Shown here: positions 33,581-43,212 of the stretch, in pieces
How the letters are laid out: each line of letters starts with the position of its first letter
Position numbering within the stretch: position 1 is the stretch's first letter
Assembly: GCA_900546875.1 (NCBI GenBank)
Contig: URET01000003.1
Span: 1-64,000 of the forward strand
DNA from: an uncultured Eubacteriales bacterium
Lineage (GTDB): Bacteria > Bacillota > Clostridia > Christensenellales > CAG-314
Length of the DNA: 64,000 bases
Direction of reading: 5' to 3'
Program-made: the position numbers and the translations under genes
The notes under the pieces: generated by a model
Told to the model about the DNA's origin: nothing
The model's database searches: none
Seen by the model: only the letters and a program-made list of their open reading frames with translations

Positions 33581-33610
33581 TTGACAAGATGCAGTCAGGT
33601 GTGGTAAAAT
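33581..33610 (+). promoter_or_regulatory. Promoter of ftsA-ftsZ
   Basis: TTGACA (33581-33586), 18 bp, TAAAAT (33605-33610), with TG at 33602-33603. The predicted leader is about 90 bases. Confidence 0.7.
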
Positions 33611-33705
33611 TCAAGAGTATATGCTGACATAGTATGGATAAAAAAGATAAGCGAGCAAAAAGGACGGAATCCTGCAATGAAGCTTTAGTCGGCGAGAGGT
33701 GAGGT

Positions 33706-34848
33706 ATGCTGAAGCGAAATAGAGTTGCGGTTTTGGAGATCGGAACGGGGAAAATAATATTGACGGCGATCGGACTGGATAAAAACGGCAAAGTCAGTTT
33801 ATGCGGTAAGAGCCGGCGTGAATTTTCCGGATATTACGGAGAGAGATTTCTGGATGACGTATCAGTGCTTAGTGAAGAGATAAAGAAGGCTGCCGAAGAG
33901 GTACAGGCGGTTTCTGGGGAGAAGATCAAAGAGGTATTCGTAGGGGCACCTGCGGCGTTTTGCGCTCATATAATCAGGGATATGAGTTACAGATTCGGCG
34001 GAAGGAAAAAGATCACCTTTGACGATATAAAGAAAGTATCCGAGATGGCGAGCGTAATAGAGGGAAGCGAAAGATATACGCTGATAGAAAGTGCGGCTGT
34101 TTCGTATATACTGGGTGAAGGCGGTGAAACGTCGAATTGTATCGGGGTGACGGCTTCCGAGATCAGGTGCAGGTTTTCTCTGATATACATGGATAACAGT
34201 TTCAAGGCTTTTGCGGACAAGGCGTTGAAGGATTGCGGGATAAAGAAGGTCACATATATATCCGAATGTGCTTCTGAGGCGAGGTATTATTTTGACGGAG
34301 AAGAAGTCGGAGGGACGCCTGTACTGCTGGACGCGGGTATGAGCGGATCGCAGTATGCGGCGAGTTACGGAAGGGGATTTTCCGTAATGGGGTATATACC
34401 CGTAGGGGGAGCGCATATCAGCGGAGATCTGTCCGAGAAGCTTGACATGGAGTTTTCGTCGGCGGAGCTGTTGAAAAAGCGGATAAATCTGAATTTGCAT
34501 CCGTTATCCAAGGATTTTTATCCGGCTGAGGGGGGCGACGTGCCCGTGGATAACTGCAACTATATAGTACGCAAGAGGCTGGACGGTTTTTCGGCGAAAT
34601 TGGTAAAGGAGCTGGAGAAGGGACGCGGATATGAGAACAATACGAAAGTATATCTTACGGGCGGCGGATTCGGATACATCAAAGGAGCAGACAAGGTGCT
34701 TGAAGAAGGTATCGGGTTAGAGGTCAGGCCGGTGGGAGAAGCTTTCACGGGAAAAGCGAAAGCGGAAGAAGGCGCTTCGGCCGGATTGGTGAAAGAAGCG
34801 GCAAGAAGACTGATATACGAAAGCGAAGGAATATACAGATTCGAATAA
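33706..34848 (+). CDS. ftsA: FtsA-like actin-fold division protein
   Basis: FtsA tethers FtsZ to the membrane. The 380-residue protein starts with [19 protein letters not shown] (phosphate 1), and has [27 protein letters not shown] (phosphate 2), [15 protein letters not shown] and [13 protein letters not shown] (adenosine). These are the FtsA features in the right order. It is shorter than typical FtsA (410-440 residues), and the C-terminus ends at EGIYRFE without the linker and amphipathic helix that anchors FtsA to membrane. It may thus be a divergent FtsA that does not bind membrane by itself. It has its own promoter and lies 11 bp before ftsZ. Confidence 0.88.
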   Translation: MLKRNRVAVLEIGTGKIILTAIGLDKNGKVSLCGKSRREFSGYYGERFLDDVSVLSEEIKKAAEEVQAVSGEKIKEVFVGAPAAFCAHIIRDMSYRFGGRKKITFDDIKKVSEMASVIEGSERYTLIESAAVSYILGEGGETSNCIGVTASEIRCRFSLIYMDNSFKAFADKALKDCGIKKVTYISECASEARYYFDGEEVGGTPVLLDAGMSGSQYAASYGRGFSVMGYIPVGGAHISGDLSEKLDMEFSSAELLKKRINLNLHPLSKDFYPAEGGDVPVDNCNYIVRKRLDGFSAKLVKELEKGRGYENNTKVYLTGGGFGYIKGADKVLEEGIGLEVRPVGEAFTGKAKAEEGASAGLVKEAARRLIYESEGIYRFE

Positions 34849-34859
34849 GGAGAGAAAAA

Positions 34860-36167
34860 ATGAGCGAAGAATTCAGATCGTCAACGAGGGTAGCGCAAAT
34901 CAAAGTAGTAGGCGTAGGCGGCGGCGGAAACAACGCAGTAAACAGGATGATACTTTCGGGCATCAAGAGTGCGAGTTTTGTTGCGATAAATACGGACAAG
35001 CAGGCGCTTTATCTTTCAAAAGCGACACAAAGGATACAGATAGGCGAGAAGCTGACCAAAGGACTTGGTGCGGGAGCGGATCCCGAAATAGGAAGACAGG
35101 CAGCCGAAGAAAGCAGGGAAGCCATAGCGGAGTCATTGAAGGATACTGACCTGGTTTTCATAACGGCAGGCATGGGAGGCGGCACCGGGACGGGCGCAGC
35201 TCCCGTGATAGCTGCGATAGCCAAGGAGATGGGGATACTTACGGTAGCGGTAGTGACCAAGCCTTTTATGTTTGAAGGAAGGAAAAGGATGATAAATGCC
35301 GAGATAGGTATCAGTAATTTAAGGTCAAATGTAGACACGCTGGTAGTGATCCCCAACGATAAGCTTACCCAGAGTTTCAATAAGGATATAACGATGGTAG
35401 AAGCGTTCAAGGAGGCAGACGAGGTGCTTCGTCAGGGCATACAGGGTATATCCGATATAATCGTATTTCCTTCGCTCATCAATCTGGACTTTGCGGATGT
35501 ACGTTCCGTGATGAAGAACAGAGGCATGGCTCACATGGGATTAGGCGTAGGCAAGGGCGACAACAGGACGATAGACGCGGTAAGGCAGGCGGTATACAGT
35601 CCGTTGCTTGAGACCACGATAGAAGGGGCGACGGGAGTAATAATCAATATAACCGGCGGATTGGACCTTACGATGGGAGAAGTGCAGCACGCCGTAAATC
35701 TTGTGCAGCAGGTTGTAGACGAAGAGGCAAGTATAATATTCGGTGCCGATATCAGAGAGAATATAGACGACGAGGTACAGGTGACCATAATAGCTACCGG
35801 GTTTGACGCCGGCGGAGATTATACTGTGGAGACAAAGCCTGTTTCGGCAAGTAAAGAGGATGAACCCAAGAAGACTTTATACGGAAGCAAGTTGTCCAAT
35901 TTCGGGGGCAAACAGCAGCCGGTATATGAAGAGCAGCAGAGTCCGTACAGGCGAGTAAACGAAGACATGTATCAGCCTGACTCATTGTATCCGAGGAAGA
36001 AGACTGCCGAGCCGCAGACTGTAAGTCCCAGGACCGAACAGCGTCCGGTCAGAGAGGAGCCCTACGAAAGGCGGAATGAGAACACTGTTCCGTTTACGGA
36101 AAAGAGCAGTGTAGAGGATGACGATAACGTACCTCCGTTTTTGAGGAAGCTCAGGGGGAGGAAGTAA
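34860..36167 (+). CDS. ftsZ: Cell-division tubulin FtsZ
   Basis: FtsZ polymerises into the division ring. The 435-residue protein has the GTP-binding loops [28 protein letters not shown] (tubulin signature), and IPNDKL, and the T7 loop NLDFADV. The acidic C-terminal linker (residues about 325-420) leads to the conserved C-terminal peptide [14 protein letters not shown] that binds FtsA, SepF and others. The length is typical of linker-rich Clostridial forms. It is followed by asnS after 12 bp, so division and tRNA charging genes share a transcript. Confidence 0.98.
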   Translation: MSEEFRSSTRVAQIKVVGVGGGGNNAVNRMILSGIKSASFVAINTDKQALYLSKATQRIQIGEKLTKGLGAGADPEIGRQAAEESREAIAESLKDTDLVFITAGMGGGTGTGAAPVIAAIAKEMGILTVAVVTKPFMFEGRKRMINAEIGISNLRSNVDTLVVIPNDKLTQSFNKDITMVEAFKEADEVLRQGIQGISDIIVFPSLINLDFADVRSVMKNRGMAHMGLGVGKGDNRTIDAVRQAVYSPLLETTIEGATGVIINITGGLDLTMGEVQHAVNLVQQVVDEEASIIFGADIRENIDDEVQVTIIATGFDAGGDYTVETKPVSASKEDEPKKTLYGSKLSNFGGKQQPVYEEQQSPYRRVNEDMYQPDSLYPRKKTAEPQTVSPRTEQRPVREEPYERRNENTVPFTEKSSVEDDDNVPPFLRKLRGRK

Positions 36168-36179
36168 GGAGCGAAAGGA

Positions 36180-37574
36180 ATGGAGCGAAAATACGTAAAA
36201 GAGATATATTCTGCGCCTGAAGGATTTGCGGGGAAGGAAGCAGTGCTAGCCGGATGGGTGAGATCCGTGAGGGATTCCAAAGTGTTCGGATTTATGGATC
36301 TGAATGACGGAAGCTGTCTTAAAGGCATACAGGTGGTATTCGAGGCGGGAGTCATAGACAATTATGAAGAGATAGCTCATTTGAACGTAGGGAGTTCAGT
36401 GATAGTAACGGGAAGGATCGAGCTGACGCCGGGAGCAAAGCAGCCTTTTGAACTAAAGGCCGAAAAAATAGAGGTGGAAGGAAGGTCGACGCCCGATTAT
36501 CCGCTGCAGAAAAAACGTCACAGCGTAGAGTTTCTCCGAGAGATAGCTCACCTGAGGCCGAGAACAAATCTTATTAACGCGGCGATGCGGGTAAGGAGCG
36601 AGGCGGCTTTTGCGATACACAGTTTTTTCCATGAGAGGAATTTTTTGTACGTTCATACGCCGATAATAACGGCGAGCGACTGTGAAGGCGCCGGAGAGAT
36701 GTTCCGTGTGACGACGCTTGATATGAACGATCTGCCGAAGAAAGAAGACGGTACGGTGGATTATAAAGAAGACTTTTTCGGGAAAGGAGCAAATCTGACG
36801 GTATCAGGACAGCTGAACGCGGAAACTTATGCCATGGCGTTTGCGAATGTATACACATTCGGGCCGACATTCAGAGCGGAGAAGTCCAATACACAGCGGC
36901 ATGCGGCCGAATTTTGGATGATAGAGCCGGAAATAGCCTTTGCCGACTTGGAAGACGATATGCAGTTAGCTGAGGACATGCTGAAATATGTGGTCAGGTA
37001 TATATTGGAGCATTGTCCGCAGGAGATAGAGTTTTGTAACGAATATGTAGACAAGGGACTTAAGGATAGACTCAATAAGATAGTAGAGAGTCATTTTGCG
37101 AGGGTCACTTATACCGAGGCGGTGGATATATTGTCCAAGCACAATGATCAGTTTGAATTCAAAGTGGCCTGGGGAAGCGACTTGTCAACAGAGCATGAAA
37201 GATACCTTACGGAAAAGGTGTATAACGGACCGGTATTCGTTACTGATTGGCCGAAAGAAATAAAATCGTTTTACATGAGGCAGAATGACGACGGCAAGAC
37301 TGTAGCGGCCATGGACATGCTTGTTCCCGGAGTAGGCGAACTGGTCGGAGGAAGTCAGAGAGAGGAAAGGTACGACAGGCTGAAACGGCGTATGGAAGAG
37401 CTTTATATGGACGAATCGGGTTATTGGTGGTATATGGACCTCAGGAAATACGGCGGAACAAAACATGCCGGATTCGGAGTGGGTTTTGAAAGGCTGGTTA
37501 TGTACCTGACGGGGGTAAGCAATATAAGAGACGTGCTTCCGTTCCCGAGGACAGTGGGCAGTGCCGAATTTTAA
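36180..37574 (+). CDS. asnS: Asparaginyl-tRNA synthetase
   Basis: AsnS charges tRNA-Asn. The 464-residue class IIb enzyme starts with an OB-fold anticodon-binding domain ([24 protein letters not shown]) and has motif 1 near HLRPRTN, motif 2 [23 protein letters not shown], and motif 3 [15 protein letters not shown]. Asn over Asp specificity is supported by the AsnRS-like [10 protein letters not shown]. The start lies 12 bp after ftsZ with a GGAGCGAAAGG site. Stable length and complete motifs leave little doubt. Confidence 0.97.
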   Translation: MERKYVKEIYSAPEGFAGKEAVLAGWVRSVRDSKVFGFMDLNDGSCLKGIQVVFEAGVIDNYEEIAHLNVGSSVIVTGRIELTPGAKQPFELKAEKIEVEGRSTPDYPLQKKRHSVEFLREIAHLRPRTNLINAAMRVRSEAAFAIHSFFHERNFLYVHTPIITASDCEGAGEMFRVTTLDMNDLPKKEDGTVDYKEDFFGKGANLTVSGQLNAETYAMAFANVYTFGPTFRAEKSNTQRHAAEFWMIEPEIAFADLEDDMQLAEDMLKYVVRYILEHCPQEIEFCNEYVDKGLKDRLNKIVESHFARVTYTEAVDILSKHNDQFEFKVAWGSDLSTEHERYLTEKVYNGPVFVTDWPKEIKSFYMRQNDDGKTVAAMDMLVPGVGELVGGSQREERYDRLKRRMEELYMDESGYWWYMDLRKYGGTKHAGFGVGFERLVMYLTGVSNIRDVLPFPRTVGSAEF

Positions 37575-37588
37575 GAGGAAGCTGAAAA

Positions 37589-38113
37589 GTGAAAGGGATG
37601 ATAGAAATATATACGGGCGACGGAAAAGGCAAGACGACAGCTGCATTGGGATTGGCATTGAGAGCAGCGGGTGCCGGACTGCGCGTGTATATACTGCAAT
37701 TTTTAAAGAGTGCCGGAAGCAGTGAATACGAAGCGGTGAAGGGTATAGAGAATATAAGGATGGAAACCGTGGAAGAAAGCGTGAAATTCGTATTCATGAT
37801 GAACGAGGCAGAAAAGGCAAAAAACAGAGAAAATAATATACGCAAATTCCGTGAGGCGGCCGGATTGATATACGGAAATGCCGCGGACGTGGTGATATTT
37901 GACGAAATAATAGGATGCATGAAAATAGGGCAGCTGCCGGAAGAAGAAGTTCTGGAGCTGCTCGGGAACAAACCCGAAAATGTGGAGATCGTGCTGACCG
38001 GCAGGGATGCCGACGAAGAATTGATCAGGCTGGCCGATTATGTAACGGAGGTAAGGAAGATAAAGCATCCGTATGATAAAGGCGAGGAAGCAAGGAAAGG
38101 GATAGAATATTGA
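37589..38113 (+). CDS. Cob(I)alamin adenosyltransferase, BtuR/CobO family
   Basis: The 174-residue protein should transfer adenosyl from ATP to cob(I)alamin. It shows MIEIYTGDGKGKTTAALGLALRA, the P-loop of the CobA/CobO/BtuR type, followed by VYILQFLK, DVVIFDEIIG (Walker B-like), and VEIVLTGRDADEELIRLADYVTEV, the conserved C-terminal block. The GTG at 37589 is used because AGAGGAAG is correctly placed; an ATG nine bases later has no space for a site. It overlaps ridA upstream sequence and shares the ftsZ-asnS transcript. Other B12 genes are absent, so it may serve salvage. Confidence 0.9.
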   Translation: MKGMIEIYTGDGKGKTTAALGLALRAAGAGLRVYILQFLKSAGSSEYEAVKGIENIRMETVEESVKFVFMMNEAEKAKNRENNIRKFREAAGLIYGNAADVVIFDEIIGCMKIGQLPEEEVLELLGNKPENVEIVLTGRDADEELIRLADYVTEVRKIKHPYDKGEEARKGIEY

Positions 38114-38124
38114 AAGAGGTGGAT

Positions 38125-38502
38125 ATGAAGAAAGCTGTAGTATCTGAGAAGTTGCCGCCGGCGGTGGGACCGTACAGTGCGGGAATGGTAGTAAACGGGG
38201 TATTTTACACAAGCGGACAGCTCCCTGTGGACGGAGCGACGGGGAATATGCCGGTAAGCATAGAAGAGCAGACGAAGCAGAGTCTTTCGAACATAAAGCT
38301 ACTGCTTGAAGAAGAAGGTTACGGGATGGAAGACGTTATAAGTACGACGGTATATTTATCCGATATGAATAATTTTGCCGATATGAACAAGGTGTACGCG
38401 ACATTTTTCGGCGGTACATATCCGGTAAGGACCTGTGTAGAGGTATCGAGACTGCCCAAGGACGCTTTGGTGGAGATAAGCGCTATAGCGGTCAAGGAAT
38501 AA
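38125..38502 (+). CDS. ridA: RidA family reactive intermediate deaminase
   Basis: RidA hydrolyses reactive enamine/imine intermediates made by PLP enzymes to ketoacids, protecting other enzymes. The 125-residue protein has the family blocks AVGPYSAGMVVNGVFYTSGQLPVD, EEQTKQSLSNIKLLLEE, TTVYLSDMNNFADMN, YPVRTCVEVSRLPKDALVEISAIA, with the Arg and Glu that bind the carboxylate and activate water. The ATG at 38125 follows AGAGGTGG; an upstream TTG in frame is rejected. It ends the ftsA-ftsZ-asnS operon. Confidence 0.95.
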   Translation: MKKAVVSEKLPPAVGPYSAGMVVNGVFYTSGQLPVDGATGNMPVSIEEQTKQSLSNIKLLLEEEGYGMEDVISTTVYLSDMNNFADMNKVYATFFGGTYPVRTCVEVSRLPKDALVEISAIAVKE

Positions 38503-38607
38503 AAGAATAAAAATAAGGAGTATCCGAAGGAACCCGCCGGAACACGATTACAGACAGGACGGAAGAAGACGGTTCGGGGAATACCGGATTTTACAAAAGG
38601 TAAAGGT

Positions 38608-40146
38608 ATGAACGAAAAAATCCGCAGATCAGTATTTTATCAGATTTATCCGAACTCTTTTATGGACGGAAACGGCGACGGATACGGAGATTTCAAAGGG
38701 ATAACCGAAAAGCTCGATTATGTGGCGTCGCTTGGGGTGGACGGAATATGGCTGAGTCCGTGTTTTGAGAGTCCTTTTTGTGACGGCGGGTATGACGTTA
38801 CCGATTATTTCAGGCCGTCCGCGAGATTCGGGACAATGGAAGAAATGGACAGGATGCTGGCAAGGGCACATGAACTGGGGCTCAAGGTGCTGCTGGATCT
38901 GGTGGCAGGACATACATCTGATCAGAACGAAATGTTCAGAAGGAGTTGCGAGCCTGAAAGGAACGAGTATTCCGACATGTTCATATGGACAAACGACGCA
39001 TGGAAAACATACCCCGAATACAGGTTTGAATACGGCAGAGCTCAGCGTTATGGCGCGTTTATGGTGAATTTTTTCAGTATACAGCCTGCTTTGAATTACG
39101 GTTTCAAGAATATAACGCACGCGGAATGGCAGCTCAGTTATAAAAACAGGGAGTGCATCAAAACGCGTGAGTGGCTGATAAGCGTGATAAAATTCTGGCT
39201 CGGCAAAGGTTACGACGGATTCCGTGTGGATATGGCCGACAGTCTGGTAAAAAACGATGACGATAAGAGTGCGACTATCGAGGTATGGCAGCACATATTT
39301 TCGGTTGTGAGAGCAGAATATCCCGATGCCGTATTTGTGTCAGAGTGGAGCGATCCTGAAAAGTCATTTAAGGCTGGATTTGACGCTGATTTTTATCTTG
39401 ATCACAGAGATAACGGGTATTATCATTTATGCAGAAGGATAGTGGAAGGCAAAAACGAAAGTTTTTTCAATCCCGAAGGGAAAGGTGACGCTGCAGCGTT
39501 CATGTATGATTATCTCAACAGGTATTTACCGACAAAGAATGAAGGTAGAATATCCTTTATAACCGGCAACCACGATATCTACAGGACAGCGGAATATTTT
39601 GACGCCGAACAGATAAAGCTCATTTACGGCGTATTGCTTACCATGCCGGGACTGCCCTTTATATATTACGGTGATGAGATCGGACTGGCATGCAAATGGA
39701 AGGTCGAGCCGAAGGAGGGTGGATTCCAGAGGACGGGTACGCGCATCCCCATGCAGTGGACGAGGGGAAAGAACTGCGGATTTTCGACAGCCGATGCAGA
39801 CAAGTTATTCTTGCCGGTAGATATGGGCGTAGATCCCGTAAACGTGGAAGAACAGGAACGCGACGAGAATTCGCTTCTGAATTTTGTCAGGAAGATAATC
39901 GCACTCAGGAAACAAAACGAAGACTTTTGCGGGACTGATTTTGAAGTTGTATTTTGTGAATCGGGCAGATTTCCATTAATTTACAAAAGGGGCAGATTTA
40001 CCGTTGTGGTGAACCCGACGCTTTATGCACAAAGAGCGTACGTGAAGGTCAGCGGGGAAGAAGTGATAAGCGTGGGCGGAGGCGTAGAGGTCAAAGATAA
40101 CGAGATATCGGTAATGCCTCAGACATTGGTGATATTCGGCGAGTGA
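38608..40146 (+). CDS. GH13 alpha-glucosidase (oligo-1,6-glucosidase type)
   Basis: The 512-residue enzyme hydrolyses alpha-glucosidic bonds in short maltodextrins or isomalto-oligosaccharides. GH13 region I is seen as DLVAGHTSD, region II as GFRVDMAD (nucleophile Asp), region III as VSEWSD (acid-base Glu), and region IV as ITGNHD. The N-terminus YQIYPNSFMDGNGDGYGDFKGI with a calcium-type loop, and VWLSP-like IWLSPCFESPFCDGGYDV, are typical of GH13_31 glucosidases. There is no signal peptide, so it is intracellular. It is single, ended by a terminator; the sugar ABC ATPase gene follows. Confidence 0.9.
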   Translation: MNEKIRRSVFYQIYPNSFMDGNGDGYGDFKGITEKLDYVASLGVDGIWLSPCFESPFCDGGYDVTDYFRPSARFGTMEEMDRMLARAHELGLKVLLDLVAGHTSDQNEMFRRSCEPERNEYSDMFIWTNDAWKTYPEYRFEYGRAQRYGAFMVNFFSIQPALNYGFKNITHAEWQLSYKNRECIKTREWLISVIKFWLGKGYDGFRVDMADSLVKNDDDKSATIEVWQHIFSVVRAEYPDAVFVSEWSDPEKSFKAGFDADFYLDHRDNGYYHLCRRIVEGKNESFFNPEGKGDAAAFMYDYLNRYLPTKNEGRISFITGNHDIYRTAEYFDAEQIKLIYGVLLTMPGLPFIYYGDEIGLACKWKVEPKEGGFQRTGTRIPMQWTRGKNCGFSTADADKLFLPVDMGVDPVNVEEQERDENSLLNFVRKIIALRKQNEDFCGTDFEVVFCESGRFPLIYKRGRFTVVVNPTLYAQRAYVKVSGEEVISVGGGVEVKDNEISVMPQTLVIFGE

Positions 40147-40152
40147 AAATAA

Positions 40153-40179
40153 AACGCAACGGAAGGAGTTGCGTTTTTT
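40153..40179 (+). terminator. Terminator after the GH13 glucosidase gene
   Basis: CGCAAC (40155-40160) and GTTGCG (40168-40173) pair around GGAAGGA and are followed by TTTTTT. Confidence 0.85.
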
Positions 40180-40335
40180 AGTAAAGTCGGCGCGGAGACT
40201 AAGGTCAAATCATGCAAAGAGGATATGATGCGGCATTTAAAAAGCTCAGAGCGGAAAGGAAAAATCGGAACAGGTATCCTGAAAGAACTGATATATAAAG
40301 AGGACGAGTGCCGCTAAGGAAGGAGGAGGTTAGGT

Positions 40336-42210
40336 ATGGCAAGTGTAAGCTTAAAGCATGTATACAAGGTGTATGACGGAAAGGTCAAGGCTGTAAACGA
40401 CTTTAATATGGATATAGAAGATAAGGAGTTTATAGTTTTTGTAGGTCCGTCGGGGTGCGGAAAATCGACGACGCTCAGGATGATAGCCGGATTGGAAAGC
40501 ATAACGGCGGGTGACCTGTTTATAGACGGCGTGCTTGTAAATGACGTAGAGCCCAAGGACAGGGATATAGCGATGGTATTTCAGAATTACGCAATATATC
40601 CGCATATGACAGTTTACGAAAACATGGCGTTCGGGCTTAAAATAATGAAGCTTCCCAAAGACGAAATAGACAGGAAGGTGAGGGAGGCGGCGCGAATATT
40701 GGGTATCGAGGAATATCTTTCGAGGCTGCCGAAAGCGTTGTCGGGCGGACAAAGGCAGCGTGTGGCGTTAGGTCGAGAGATCGTCCGGCAGACAAAGGTC
40801 TTTCTGCTTGACGAACCGCTTTCCAACCTTGATGCCAAGCTGAGAACGGCAATGCGCACGGAGATCACCAAGCTGCATAAGAAACTTGGCACAACCTTTA
40901 TATATGTTACGCACGATCAGATAGAGGCAATGACCATGGGTCAGAGGATCGTTGTGATGAAGGACGGTTACGTGCAGCAGATAGACACTCCTCAGAATGT
41001 ATTCAAATATCCCGGCAATAAGTTTGTGGCGGGATTTATAGGCACGCCTCAGATGAATTTTTACGAAGCCGAATTGAGACGTGAAGGGAAAGAAGCAGAA
41101 ATAACGTTTATGGGGAAGACCATAAGGGTGCCTTATGCCAAGCTAATAAAGGTGGATCCCGAATATTTTGACGGGAGAAAGGTCATAATCGGACTTCGGC
41201 CGCAGGCTCTCAGCATAGACGCAGAGGAAGTGGAAAAGAACCCTCAGACAGTAATAGACGGAGTAGTTCAGCTGATAGAGAATCTCGGCAGCGAATCCAA
41301 CTTGTTTGTTGATCTTGACTATAAAGGAAACGACGATAATATATCCGAGTCGGAGACAAATATAACGGTGAGAGTAGAAGGTGAAAGCAAGGTAAAGCCC
41401 GGCGAAACGGTGAAGTTTGCGGTAAATGCGGACGAAATACATTTATTCGATAAAGACAGCGAAGTTACCATAAAGCCACGGATACCGGAGTACAATAAGG
41501 CGGAAGCCGAGTACAGGGATAAGGTGCTGAAAATATACGGAGAAAGCGTACCGATGCCGCGAGCAATAAGCGAGAAGCTGGGAAAGAGAGAATGCGGGAT
41601 GAAAGTATATATTCCGTCGAGGGGCGTGAAGATTTGCGACGGCGGTATCAGGGCAAAGGTGATAGACAATGAACTGATAGGAAAGGAAAGACTTCTGACT
41701 TTATTGATCAATGAATATCCCGTATTTGCGGTCACAAAACCCGAAGAAGACTTTGAAGGAGAAGTCGGGGTAGAGTTTGACATGAAGCAGATAGAGATAA
41801 AGGACGGCACGGAAACCGTTGCAGAGCCTTTAAAGCAGAATAATACGCTGTCCGGCGGATTTGAAGAAAAGAAAGCGAAGGGCGTAAAGACGTATTATTA
41901 TAAAGTCGGAGAAAACAGACTTGCGGTAGACGCGGGTATAGCGAAAAGATTTCTGAGTTTTGTAGGGAAGAAGATATATTCCACACCGCTTACGTTTGTA
42001 TTTTCGCCGTATAAAGTCAAGGGGAACGGAGAGTTCAGCGCAGAATACAAAGAGACTCTGGATTACGGCAAAGAGAAATTTGACGCATATATCGTGGACG
42101 GAACGATAGTTTATACCTCGGATATCGGAGAACAGAAGTATACAAGCTTATCGGTTGCAGAGGAAGACATCGGAGTAGTGGATGCAAAGCTGGATATAAA
42201 GCTGATATAA
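40336..42210 (+). CDS. MsmK/UgpC-type sugar ABC ATPase with long C-terminal extension
   Basis: The first 375 residues match carbohydrate-importer ATPases: Walker A GPSGCGKSTT, Q-loop VFQNYAIYPHMTV, signature LSGGQRQRVALGREIV, Walker B VFLLDEPLSNLD, H-loop VTHDQIEAMTM, then the TOBE/regulatory domain to about residue 378. Normal MsmK, MalK and UgpC proteins end there (about 370). This one continues for about 245 residues (DSEVTIKPRIPEYNK onwards) with a beta-rich segment of no obvious family. No permease or solute-binding genes are adjacent, so it is an orphan ATPase that may serve several importers. Its extension could be a regulator of transport or a partner for glycan enzymes. GGAGGAGG precedes the ATG. 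Confidence 0.85.
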   Translation: MASVSLKHVYKVYDGKVKAVNDFNMDIEDKEFIVFVGPSGCGKSTTLRMIAGLESITAGDLFIDGVLVNDVEPKDRDIAMVFQNYAIYPHMTVYENMAFGLKIMKLPKDEIDRKVREAARILGIEEYLSRLPKALSGGQRQRVALGREIVRQTKVFLLDEPLSNLDAKLRTAMRTEITKLHKKLGTTFIYVTHDQIEAMTMGQRIVVMKDGYVQQIDTPQNVFKYPGNKFVAGFIGTPQMNFYEAELRREGKEAEITFMGKTIRVPYAKLIKVDPEYFDGRKVIIGLRPQALSIDAEEVEKNPQTVIDGVVQLIENLGSESNLFVDLDYKGNDDNISESETNITVRVEGESKVKPGETVKFAVNADEIHLFDKDSEVTIKPRIPEYNKAEAEYRDKVLKIYGESVPMPRAISEKLGKRECGMKVYIPSRGVKICDGGIRAKVIDNELIGKERLLTLLINEYPVFAVTKPEEDFEGEVGVEFDMKQIEIKDGTETVAEPLKQNNTLSGGFEEKKAKGVKTYYYKVGENRLAVDAGIAKRFLSFVGKKIYSTPLTFVFSPYKVKGNGEFSAEYKETLDYGKEKFDAYIVDGTIVYTSDIGEQKYTSLSVAEEDIGVVDAKLDIKLI

Positions 42211-42212
42211 TG

Positions 42213-42239
42213 AAAAAAGCCGCCGGGAAGGCGGTTTTT
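42213..42239 (+). terminator. Terminator after the ABC ATPase gene
   Basis: AAAAAGCCGCC and GGCGGTTTTT pair around GGGAA and leave a T-run. Confidence 0.88.
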
Positions 42240-42286
42240 CAAAGGGGAATGAAAAGGAAGAGGAAGATATAAGTTCAACAAGCTTG

Positions 42287-42315
42287 TTGACAAAGAATGC
42301 TTCATGATGTATAAT
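42287..42315 (+). promoter_or_regulatory. Consensus promoter of the cyclodeaminase gene
   Basis: TTGACA (42287-42292), exactly 17 bp, TATAAT (42310-42315). The start should lie about 20 bases before the ATG at 42343, just upstream of the GGAGG site. Confidence 0.88.
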
Positions 42316-42342
42316 AATGGAAATCAGTATTGGAGGCAAAAT

Positions 42343-42969
42343 ATGAAGCTTTACGAAATGAGTGTCAAAGACTTTTGCGACGAGGTGGCCAAGGACGTGC
42401 CGGTTCCCGGCGGCGGCAGCGTAGCGGCGTTATCGGGCGCTATGGGCGTGGGGTTATACGGAATGGTGTGTGCGATGACGGCAAGGAAAGCCATGAAAGC
42501 CGGCACCGAGAACGATTATGAAGTAGCGAATATAGCCGTAAAAGCCGAGCAGGCCCGCGATAAGTTTTATGATCTCATAGAGGCGGACAGCCGCGCGTTC
42601 ACGAAAGTGATGGATGCGTATAAACTTCCGAAAGGGTCAGACGAAGAAAAAGAAATAAGAAAGGTCGCAGTTCAGGCTGCATACAAGGAAGCCGTGATAC
42701 CTCCGATGACGGTGGCGATGATGGCGTACGATATGATAGACTGCGGAGCCGTGTTATATTATAAGGGAGATAAAAACGCGTTATCTGATGTATGCGTAGG
42801 CGTGCAGTGCCTGAAGACGGCTTTCTGGGGCGGGATATATAATGTGAAAATAAATCTTGCCGCAATAAAGGACGATGCTTTCGTGGCTGAGATAAATGGC
42901 AGGCTTTCCTCGATGGAATCGGATGTCGAGAGGAAATGCGAAGGGATATTGAACGATGTGAAGTTTTAA
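42343..42969 (+). CDS. Formiminotransferase-cyclodeaminase-type protein (FchA-like)
   Basis: The 208-residue helical protein matches the cyclodeaminase/methenyl-THF cyclohydrolase family (FchA of Clostridia, C-terminal half of human FTCD). It begins with VPVPGGGSVAALSGAMGVGLYGMV, the conserved folate-binding helix start, and has the EADSRAFTKVMDAYKLPK block. In Clostridia it converts formimino-THF or methenyl-THF to formyl-THF. The ATG at 42343 follows GGAGG; an upstream ATG overlaps the promoter. It is monocistronic with its own consensus promoter and terminator. Confidence 0.9.
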   Translation: MKLYEMSVKDFCDEVAKDVPVPGGGSVAALSGAMGVGLYGMVCAMTARKAMKAGTENDYEVANIAVKAEQARDKFYDLIEADSRAFTKVMDAYKLPKGSDEEKEIRKVAVQAAYKEAVIPPMTVAMMAYDMIDCGAVLYYKGDKNALSDVCVGVQCLKTAFWGGIYNVKINLAAIKDDAFVAEINGRLSSMESDVERKCEGILNDVKF

Positions 42970-43010
42970 AAAGCACAGACCGAGCTTGAAACGGCAAAAA
43001 ATAAAAGGAT

Positions 43011-43059
43011 AAAAAAACGCACCCCGGAAGAAAGAAGACTGCCGGGGTGCGTTTTTTTT
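43011..43059. terminator. Bidirectional terminator between cyclodeaminase and collagen-like genes
   Basis: CGCACCCCGG (43018-43027) and CCGGGGTGCG (43042-43051) pair and have A- and T-runs on the two sides. Confidence 0.9.
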
Positions 43060-43066
43060 GAGGAAG

Positions 43067-43212
43067 GAGGAAAGTTCGGACCGAAGAAGAAACATTGAGG
43101 GAGGAGGAAAACTCAGACTAAAGAAAAAACATTGAGGGAGGAGGAAAACTCAGACTGAAGAAAAAACATTGAGGGAGGAGGAAAACTCAGACTGAAGAAG
43201 AAACATTACGGA
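43067..43212. repeat. 37-bp tandem repeat overlapping the collagen-like gene end
   Basis: CATTGAGGGAGGAGGAAAAC occurs at 43093, 43130 and 43167 with a period of 37 bp, and a decayed copy starts at 43204. The last full copy overlaps the stop codon and final codons of the minus-strand collagen-like gene. Confidence 0.85.

Larger units (their letters stand above)
33239..33705. other. Gap between ftsQ and ftsA with terminator and promoter
   Basis: The 467-bp stretch contains a probable terminator at 33274-33300 and the ftsA promoter at 33581. No gene was recognised in between. Confidence 0.5.
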
